Shown here one piece after another: positions 7,715 through 12,660 of a DNA stretch of 21,470 bases. The translations under genes and the position numbers were made by a program. A model generated the notes under the pieces. It was not told where the DNA came from and searched no databases. It saw only the letters and a list, made by a program, of their open reading frames with translations. The DNA lies in assembly GCA_035945515.1 (NCBI GenBank), contig DASZAE010000102.1, positions 1 to 21,470 of the forward strand, written 5' to 3'. Positions within the stretch are counted from its first letter, which is position 1. Every line of letters starts with the position of its first letter. Source of the stretch: RH2-MAG17b sp035945515. Lineage in GTDB: Bacteria; Acidobacteriota; Terriglobia; UBA7540.

Positions 7715-8509
7715 TTACCTCACAATGCGCGTGCCCGCGCGGCCACGGCCCTCTAAAACCTGCAAGAGGCCAGCGGACGCGGACGAAGAAATAATGTCGA
7801 TTTCGCGCACTCCGCCCTCGATTACTTGCGCGCAAGAGCGGAGCTTCGGAATCATGCCATCGCGGACAACCCCTTTTTCAATGAGGTCCTCAATTTCACC
7901 CACCCGGACTTCGGGCAGCCGTTTGCGCTGGACATCCCACACGCCGCCGGATTCGGTGAGATAGATTAAGCGGTCAGCATGCAGCGCGTTCGCCAGCGCG
8001 GCGGCGAAATCGTCCGCGTTAATGTTGAAATATTCGCCGCGCGGGCCGGGCGCCATGCTTGCGACTACTGGAATCATGCCGTGCTCGAATGCCATCTCAA
8101 GAATTGCCGGGTTCACTTTTCCCGGTTTCCCCACAAAACCAAGGTCTTTGACTCGCCGCCCCGCGCGCATCATCAACTTGCGCGCTTCCATCAATCCTCC
8201 GTCGCCACCGCAAAGTCCAATCGCGCGCTCGCCCTGCGTCTCAATCTCCGCCACCCATTGTTTATTGACCATCCCCGCAAGCACCATCAGCGCCACATCG
8301 CGCGTTGGAGCGCCGGTCACGCGCAACCCGTCTCGGAACTGGGTGGAAATGCCCATGTCCGCCAGCACCCGCGTGAGCATCTTACCCCCGCCGTGTACCA
8401 CCACCACTTTGTTCCCGGACCGGGAGAGCCGCACAATCTGCTTTGCCACATTGCGGCGCACGCGGCGGGATTCTACAGCTTCCCCGCCGATCTTAACAAC
8501 CAGCGTCAT
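7715..8509 (-). CDS. argB: Acetylglutamate kinase
   Basis: Amino-acid kinase of 264 residues that phosphorylates N-acetylglutamate, the second step of the pathway. KIGGEAV (6-12), VHGGGK (38-43), GLRVT (61-65) and the C-terminal FNINADDFAAALANAL block fit the family. The ATG at 8509 overlaps the argC stop as ATGA, indicating coupled translation. The protein begins directly at the first beta strand and lacks the N-terminal helix of about 20-30 residues that mediates arginine inhibition in the hexameric kinases, so it is predicted to be arginine-insensitive (inference from known structures). Confidence 0.95.
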   Translation of the reverse strand: MTLVVKIGGEAVESRRVRRNVAKQIVRLSRSGNKVVVVHGGGKMLTRVLADMGISTQFRDGLRVTGAPTRDVALMVLAGMVNKQWVAEIETQGERAIGLCGGDGGLMEARKLMMRAGRRVKDLGFVGKPGKVNPAILEMAFEHGMIPVVASMAPGPRGEYFNINADDFAAALANALHADRLIYLTESGGVWDVQRKRLPEVRVGEIEDLIEKGVVRDGMIPKLRSCAQVIEGGVREIDIISSSASAGLLQVLEGRGRAGTRIVR

Positions 8510-9606
8510 CGCAACCCCTGGTCCTCCGGGTAGCCGAGCATCACATTCATATTCTGCACGGCCTGCCCCGCCGCGCCTTTGCCGAGGTTATCGATGGCGG
8601 AGACAATCACTGCGCGGCGTGTGGCAGAATCGACGGCCACCCCAAGGTCTGCGAATTGCGTGCGGGCCACTGCCTGAATTTCCGGCAGCCTGCCGTCCGC
8701 ATAAACGCGCACCAAAGGCGCCTGCGCGTAAAAGCTTTGCAAGATTTGCAGCAGCTCCGCCTGCTCGCACTCGCGGCCGAGGCGAACGTAAATGGTGCTC
8801 AATATTCCACGCGACACAGGCAAAAGGTGCGGAGTAAAAATAAAAGATTCGCCTCTCAAATCCAGCTCCTGAAGCATTTCCGGCAAGTGACGGTGCCGGA
8901 AAAGGCCGTAAGCGCGGCAGTTCTCATTCACGTTTGCAAAAAGAAGATCATCGCGCAAGGAGCGCCCCGCGCCGGTTGCTCCTGACTTGGAATCGCAGAT
9001 AATCCCGGCTCCTACGTCGATCACGCCTGCCTTCAGCAGAGGCGCAAGAGCAAGGATCGCCGAGGTGGGGTAGCATCCGGGATTTGACACCAAGCGGGCC
9101 TCGCGGATTGCGGGCGCGTTTAGCTCCGGAATGCCGTAAACGGCCTCGGCCAGCGCTCGGCCAGCGTGGTGCTCAAATCCGTACCATCCTGGATAAGCCC
9201 TTGGATCGCGCAGACGAAAGGCGGCGCTTAAGTCAATCACGCGCAGCCCGCGCTCAAGAAGCGCCGGCACAAGATCGTGCGAAGCCTCGTGCGGCGTGGC
9301 GAGAAACGCTACGTCCACTTCGTCGGGCGTCAGCCGCTCCAGATTCAGAGGCTCGATCGGAACCGAAGCAACGCCGCGCAGCGAGGGGTGCGACACCTCC
9401 GCAGCTATGGGATCATTCCCACTGCGCCCCGAAGACATCAGGCTGGCCAGACGCACCGAGGGATGCCCGGCTAGAAGCGCGATTAACTCACGCCCCGCGT
9501 ACCCCGTCGCGCCCGCGACAGCGACCCGAACCGGCCGCCAGGCTTTCTGCTTTCCGCGTCCGGCGCCCGTCTTTGCCGCAATATCTTCTTCAGTTACCGC
9601 TTCCAA
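8506..9606 (-). CDS. argC: N-acetyl-gamma-glutamyl-phosphate reductase
   Basis: NADPH-dependent reductase of 366 residues, third step of arginine synthesis. The dinucleotide-binding loop VAVAGATGYAGREL (28-41) and the catalytic cysteine in SNPGCYPT (Cys178) are present, as are FRHRHLPEM, TPHLLPVSRGI and the C-terminal DNLGKGAAGQAVQN. About 25 charged residues precede the Rossmann strand. No alternative start was seen downstream of the TTG at 9606-9604, which is preceded by GGATAGGG, so this start is accepted with some doubt. It is the first gene of the argCBDFA operon. Confidence 0.94.
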   Translation of the reverse strand: MEAVTEEDIAAKTGAGRGKQKAWRPVRVAVAGATGYAGRELIALLAGHPSVRLASLMSSGRSGNDPIAAEVSHPSLRGVASVPIEPLNLERLTPDEVDVAFLATPHEASHDLVPALLERGLRVIDLSAAFRLRDPRAYPGWYGFEHHAGRALAEAVYGIPELNAPAIREARLVSNPGCYPTSAILALAPLLKAGVIDVGAGIICDSKSGATGAGRSLRDDLLFANVNENCRAYGLFRHRHLPEMLQELDLRGESFIFTPHLLPVSRGILSTIYVRLGRECEQAELLQILQSFYAQAPLVRVYADGRLPEIQAVARTQFADLGVAVDSATRRAVIVSAIDNLGKGAAGQAVQNMNVMLGYPEDQGLR

Positions 9607-9621
9607 TACCCTATCCTATCT

Positions 9622-9656
9622 CGTAGCATAATTATACATGCTACGTATAAATATGC
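9622..9656 (-). promoter_or_regulatory. Operator-like inverted repeat pair in the argC leader
   Basis: CGTAGCAT (9622-9629) and ATGCTACG (9638-9645) form a perfect 8-bp inverted repeat around the 8-base centre AATTATAC. Superposed are two AT-rich 12-mers, GCATAATTATAC (9626-9637) and GTATAAATATGC (9645-9656), centred 19 bases apart. Tandem AT-rich near-palindromes about two helical turns apart just before an arg operon recall ArgR/AhrC boxes. The minus-strand TATAAT at 9636-9631 could also be a -10 box, though its -35 would be poor. Confidence 0.4.
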
Positions 9657-9659
9657 TTT

Positions 9660-9688
9660 ATTGTGCGCCCCATCGATTTTAATGTCAA
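9660..9688 (-). promoter_or_regulatory. Candidate sigma-70 promoter of the argCBDFA operon
   Basis: On the minus strand a perfect TTGACA (9688-9683) is followed after exactly 17 bases by CACAAT (9665-9660). The -35 lies in the loop of a perfect 8-bp inverted repeat, TCGATTTT (9673-9680) and AAAATCGA (9692-9699). Transcription would start near 9653, placing the operator-like repeats at 9622-9656 over the start and leader. Confidence 0.45.
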
Positions 9689-9839
9689 GAAAAAATCGAG
9701 ATTCCCCCGGCTTCAAAGTTGAGGCTTGAGGCGTGGCGCCACTCTTTAGGAAGGCATGTATTGAGCTGAAGTGTTTTGCGTAACACCTGTAGTCCGGCAC
9801 TCAGAGAGAGCAACGTTACAGCAAAGGGCCGCCACCTTA

Positions 9840-9859
9840 TTCTGTAATCCTTCTGTAAT
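9840..9859. repeat. Two tandem copies of TTCTGTAAT, 11 bases apart
   Basis: TTCTGTAAT occurs at 9840-9848 and 9851-9859, one DNA turn apart, and the reverse complement TTACAG occurs near 9815. Its position between divergent operons suggests a possible binding site. Otherwise the 460-base gap 9607-10066 holds only the promoter elements listed; a 102-residue minus-strand frame at 9685-9993 is not gene-like. Confidence 0.3.
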
Positions 9860-9933
9860 GATGGGCCGAAAAGGGACATATTAAAAGGGATGTCGGGAAT
9901 TGTTATAGCATCGTTTATTGGCCGCGATTTCCA

Positions 9934-9962
9934 TTGACAGCCCGGCGGGACTTTTGTACTTT
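9934..9962 (+). promoter_or_regulatory. Candidate sigma-70 promoter of the arginine decarboxylase gene
   Basis: TTGACA (9934-9939), a 17-base spacer, then TACTTT (9957-9962) give a good -35 and a fair -10. The predicted leader is about 95-100 bases long. No riboswitch-like structure was recognised in it. Confidence 0.4.
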
Positions 9963-10066
9963 TACATTTCACCTTGTCGCCTGGAAACTCCACCTTAAAG
10001 ATGCCCGAAATTCTAATTTTGACTGTCGAACGTTACATCAATCCCACTAACGGATAGAAAGCAACT

Positions 10067-10621
10067 ATGTTCGTTCCCAAAAGGATGTTTCTAACCAAGG
10101 GGGTAGGGAAGCACCGCGAAAAGCTGACGAGCTTTGAGCTGGCGCTGCGCTCGGCGGGAATCGCTGCCTGCAATCTGGTGCGTGTTTCCAGCATTTTCCC
10201 CCCTCGCTGCAAACTGATTCCGCGCAGCGAGGGGGCGAAGGAGTTGCGCCCAGGCCAAGTGACGTTCGTCGTCATGAGCGAAAATTCTACGCGCGAGCCG
10301 CACCGCCTGATCGCAGCCTCAGTCGGCGTGGCGATTCCGGCTGAGCGGGATATGTTCGGCTATCTTTCCGAGCATCACTCCTTTGGACAGCCCGAGGAGG
10401 TCGCGGGCGATTACGCCGAAGAGCTGGCGGCTGAAATGCTGGCCACCACGCTTGGCGTCGAGTTCGATCCCGATCGCAGTTGGGACGAAAAGAAGGAAAT
10501 CTATCGCATTTCAAGCAAGATTGTGCGCACCATGAACATCACGCAGTCCGCTGTGGGCGACAAGCGCGGCCTGTGGACCACCGTGCTTGCCGCGTCGATC
10601 CTGCTCGGCGTTGAAGAATAA
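10067..10621 (+). CDS. Pyruvoyl-dependent arginine decarboxylase
   Basis: A 184-residue proenzyme of the PvlArgDC family, converting arginine to agmatine and CO2 without PLP. The self-cleavage site is visible in NLVRVSSIFPP: by analogy with the Methanocaldococcus jannaschii enzyme, cleavage between Ser41 and Ser42 gives a beta chain and an alpha chain beginning with a pyruvoyl group. The conserved GYLSEHHSFG block (98-107), with Glu102 as likely acid, follows. Length is normal. The ATG at 10067 has only a weak purine-rich ribosome site. It lies divergent from the arginine operon and upstream of two small genes, suggesting an agmatine/polyamine role; alternatively, acid or arginine-pool control. 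PvlArgDC is less common in bacteria than the PLP-dependent SpeA. Confidence 0.93.
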   Translation: MFVPKRMFLTKGVGKHREKLTSFELALRSAGIAACNLVRVSSIFPPRCKLIPRSEGAKELRPGQVTFVVMSENSTREPHRLIAASVGVAIPAERDMFGYLSEHHSFGQPEEVAGDYAEELAAEMLATTLGVEFDPDRSWDEKKEIYRISSKIVRTMNITQSAVGDKRGLWTTVLAASILLGVEE

Positions 10622-10640
10622 GGGGCTACTTTTATGCCAC

Positions 10641-10697
10641 GGCGGCGTCTCGCCACCGGGCTTTCCAAAAATCGGCGGCCAGAAGCCGCCGCTACAG
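10641..10697. repeat. Dispersed GC-rich hairpin repeat, copy B
   Basis: The right half folds as GGCGGC (10674-10679), a CAGAA loop, and GCCGCC (10685-10690), and ends CGCTACAG, the complement of the CTGTAGCG that opens copy D. GGCGGCCAGAAGCCGCCGCTA aligns with the right arm of copy D with few changes. The left half begins GGCGGCGTCTCGCC (10641-10654) and is less regular. It lies in the 101-base gap between the decarboxylase gene and the 93-residue gene. Confidence 0.55.
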
Positions 10698-10722
10698 CAC
10701 GAAAGGCGAAGAGGCTTTCTGA

Positions 10723-11004
10723 ATGGCATTCGAGTCCGAGAAAATCATGTTTGAGATTTACAAGGAGACCACCTACCAGGGCCGCTACAAGGTGGTCTAC
10801 TTCACCGAGTTGCAGGACCATAACAAGGAATTTGAAATCAGCCGCGCGATGGCGGGCGAGCACACCTTCGACGGGTTCATTCGTGGATTTAAGAAGGAAG
10901 AGGCAAAGCAGGCGATCCAGCAGGTTCTTGAGCGCATGAATTCAGGAGAAGTCTTAAATCCGGCGGCAATCGAAGAAACACTCGCGCCTTTCCTGGCAAA
11001 GTAA
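10723..11004 (+). CDS. Unrecognised 93-residue protein downstream of arginine decarboxylase
   Basis: A small soluble protein, probably cytosolic, with no signal peptide or membrane segment. I do not recognise a family. The N-terminal half looks beta-rich with alternating hydrophobics (MFEIYKETTYQGRYKVVYFTEL). The C-terminal half looks helical (FKKEEAKQAIQQVLERMNSG then PAAIEETLAPFLAK). There is no Cys. ATG at 10723 has GAGG about nine bases upstream; Met9 at 10747 is an alternative start with a poorer site. Its TAA is directly followed by the ATG of the TPR gene, so the two are almost certainly co-translated. Coding is supported by this junction and by the coherent composition. Confidence 0.75.
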   Translation: MAFESEKIMFEIYKETTYQGRYKVVYFTELQDHNKEFEISRAMAGEHTFDGFIRGFKKEEAKQAIQQVLERMNSGEVLNPAAIEETLAPFLAK

Positions 11005-11364
11005 ATGTCTTTTTGGCGAAAGAAAGTAATTGAGCCCGCGCTGGAAGCCGAAGAACAAGCCGTTATACATGAGCAGCAGAATCTGCTCGAAAAACAGTCC
11101 ACCGATCCTAAAGCCTGCTATGCCCTTGGGACAATGGCCCACCTTCGAGGGCAAGTAGACGCCGCCATCCGCTATTTCCTCACTGCCATTGAGCTTGACC
11201 CCTCCTATGCACCCCCCTGCGTGAGCTTGGGCCGCATATATGCTGTTCAAGGCCAGAACGACCTCGCCTGGAAGCACGCGCGCGACGCAGAGCGCCTGGG
11301 CGACCGCTCGCTAGTAGAACAGCTTGAACGCTATCCCAACGCCATAAAACCGGAAAACCCGTAG
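11005..11364 (+). CDS. Small TPR-repeat protein
   Basis: A 119-residue protein with two TPR-like helix pairs: CYALGTMAHLRGQVDAAIRY (about 38-57) running to FLTAIELDPSYAP, and CVSLGRIYAVQGQNDLAWKH (about 72-91). A charged N-terminal helix precedes them (EPALEAEEQAVIHEQQNLLEKQ). TPRs mediate protein-protein contact; the partner is unknown but could be the preceding 93-residue protein, whose stop codon abuts this start. There is no signal peptide or transmembrane segment. The TAG stop (11362-11364) is contributed by the left arm of repeat copy C. Confidence 0.8.
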   Translation: MSFWRKKVIEPALEAEEQAVIHEQQNLLEKQSTDPKACYALGTMAHLRGQVDAAIRYFLTAIELDPSYAPPCVSLGRIYAVQGQNDLAWKHARDAERLGDRSLVEQLERYPNAIKPENP

Positions 11365-11418
11365 CGCCGGCATCCTGCCGGCATTTTGATGAATCTGCCG
11401 CCAGGATGGCGGCGCTAC
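11361..11418. repeat. Dispersed GC-rich inverted repeat, copy C, between convergent genes
   Basis: The 23-base arms 11361-11383 and 11396-11418 match in 21 of 23 positions around a 12-base loop, and both arms begin, outward, with GTAGCGCC. Each arm can also fold alone: GCCGGC-ATCCT-GCCGGC on the left and GCCGCC-AGGAT-GGCGGC on the right. The two mismatches between arms preserve each small hairpin, which looks like compensatory change. The terminal TAG of the left arm is the stop of the TPR gene, and that of the right arm (minus strand) is the stop of the radical SAM gene. No U-tract is present, so it is not a standard terminator. Confidence 0.85.
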
Positions 11419-12545
11419 CTGCCAATCCAGCTGGCAGCTTTGGACTGAAGATACGTAAGAGGGACATCGTAAAACATGGCCTTGCGGGAGTGGCGAAGGC
11501 TATCGTGGATAAAGCAGACGTGGGTGCACCAGCACTGGTCGTGCGTGATGCGGCCGGCTTCGCTCTTGCGCGCTTCGCTCGCCCAGAACTTGTCAAAGTC
11601 GCAGCCGTAATCGCGCAAGTTTCCGAGACCGCTGCGCAGTTCGCAGGCGCGCACGCCGCCGTTATAATCGATCACCAACGAGGTTTCACTGGCGGTACAG
11701 GGCATGGGCCAGGGGTGCGGTGCTTCGATATTTTGCAGTTGAATCTTATTGTGCAGCGATAGCATCCCCTGGTAGTAGATTTTCCCCACCTGCCGCTCAA
11801 CACCCTCAAGGCGCCGGAGAATTGTGGGGGCGTAGTAGGCGTAGACGTTCTGGAGCTGTTTGTAAAGGCCAGGGAGTTGATCCGTGGGAATGCGCTTCAG
11901 GCTTTCTTCCTTAGCGTTGCCGCGAATGATGTTGAAATAGTGCCCGTCCACGCGGCAATTAACCTTGACGAAATCCGCGATGTCCATAATGTGATCAAAG
12001 TTTTCTGCGCAGATAACGGTGTTGATGTTGACACGAAGGTTGGGAAATCGCGCGCGGCAGGGCTGGATGGCCTCAATCGTCTTTAACGTCTTGGCGAAAT
12101 TGCCGGGCACGGCGCGAATTGAATCTTGCATCTCGTGCAACCCGTCCATGGCAATGTTCAGGTCAAGATGAAGCTGAGGGTTGTCCGTAAGGATTCGCTC
12201 CATCCGCTCTGCCGTCCGCTCGGGCAGCAAGCCGTTGGTAGGTAAATTCATCCAGCGGATTCCGTTTTGCACGTAAAAAAGATGAACGATGTCCGTCAGA
12301 TCACGGCGCAGCATGGGTTCGCCGCCTGAGAGCCAAAGGTCGGTGAAGCGGGGCATGGTGGCGGAAAGCTTCTGGATTTCGTCCCATGTGAGGTCGCCGC
12401 GCCGGTTAAGTTCCTCCCAGTAAAAGCACGTGCGGCATTTGGCGTTGCACACCGAGGTGACGAAAAAGATCACCATCTTCAGCTTTTTCTGGCCGCCGAA
12501 GGCATAGTGAGAGTACCCGTTTTCCCCGTTCGCGTGGCGCGGCAT
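11415..12545 (-). CDS. Radical SAM/SPASM-like enzyme of unknown substrate
   Basis: A 376-residue protein binding a 4Fe-4S cluster through C33-x3-C37-x2-C40 (SVCNAKCRTCFYW), with the SAM motif SGGEP at 73-77. The C-terminal part carries further cysteines (Cys283, 301, 315, 338, 340, 344) around VIDYNGGVRACE and DQCWCTHVC, a SPASM-like arrangement for one or two auxiliary clusters. SPASM enzymes mature peptides or modify proteins and cofactors, but no precursor peptide gene was seen beside it. ATG at 12545 follows a GGGGAT sequence. It is convergent with the TPR gene and divergent from the RloC-like gene, with 115 bases between the two starts. The specific reaction cannot be assigned. Confidence 0.88.
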   Translation of the reverse strand: MPRHANGENGYSHYAFGGQKKLKMVIFFVTSVCNAKCRTCFYWEELNRRGDLTWDEIQKLSATMPRFTDLWLSGGEPMLRRDLTDIVHLFYVQNGIRWMNLPTNGLLPERTAERMERILTDNPQLHLDLNIAMDGLHEMQDSIRAVPGNFAKTLKTIEAIQPCRARFPNLRVNINTVICAENFDHIMDIADFVKVNCRVDGHYFNIIRGNAKEESLKRIPTDQLPGLYKQLQNVYAYYAPTILRRLEGVERQVGKIYYQGMLSLHNKIQLQNIEAPHPWPMPCTASETSLVIDYNGGVRACELRSGLGNLRDYGCDFDKFWASEARKSEAGRITHDQCWCTHVCFIHDSLRHSRKAMFYDVPLTYLQSKAASWIGR

Positions 12546-12565
12546 GTTTGTCTATCCCCATTCTA

Positions 12566-12578
12566 CCCCAGGCTGGGG
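12566..12578. promoter_or_regulatory. Perfect palindrome CCCCAG-G-CTGGGG between divergent genes
   Basis: Six-base perfect arms with a single central G lie 21 bases upstream of the radical SAM start codon and about 83 bases upstream of the RloC-like gene. It may be an operator, or a small hairpin in the leader of either gene. No clear -35/-10 pair was found in this short intergenic stretch. Confidence 0.25.
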
Positions 12579-12660
12579 CTCCGCGACGGTGCGTATGGCC
12601 TCTGCATTTGATATCATCCATCGATGCCACAACGAAGCACAGGCATCTGGGGGGTCGAAT

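Noticed and set aside
9084..9626. 180-residue plus-strand open frame
   Set aside because: Antisense to argC and of very biased Arg/Pro/Ala composition; no domain is visible.
9685..9993. 102-residue minus-strand open frame in the divergent control region
   Set aside because: It covers the likely promoters of both flanking operons and has no protein-like pattern.
11361..11418. Bidirectional intrinsic terminator
   Set aside because: The hairpin is strong but no T-run follows on either strand; it is better described as a dispersed repeat.
12544..12660. Longer start (12544 or 12595) for the RloC-like ATPase
   Set aside because: The added residues are not family-like and the longest form overlaps the start codon of the divergent radical SAM gene; ATG at 12661 begins the recognisable domain.
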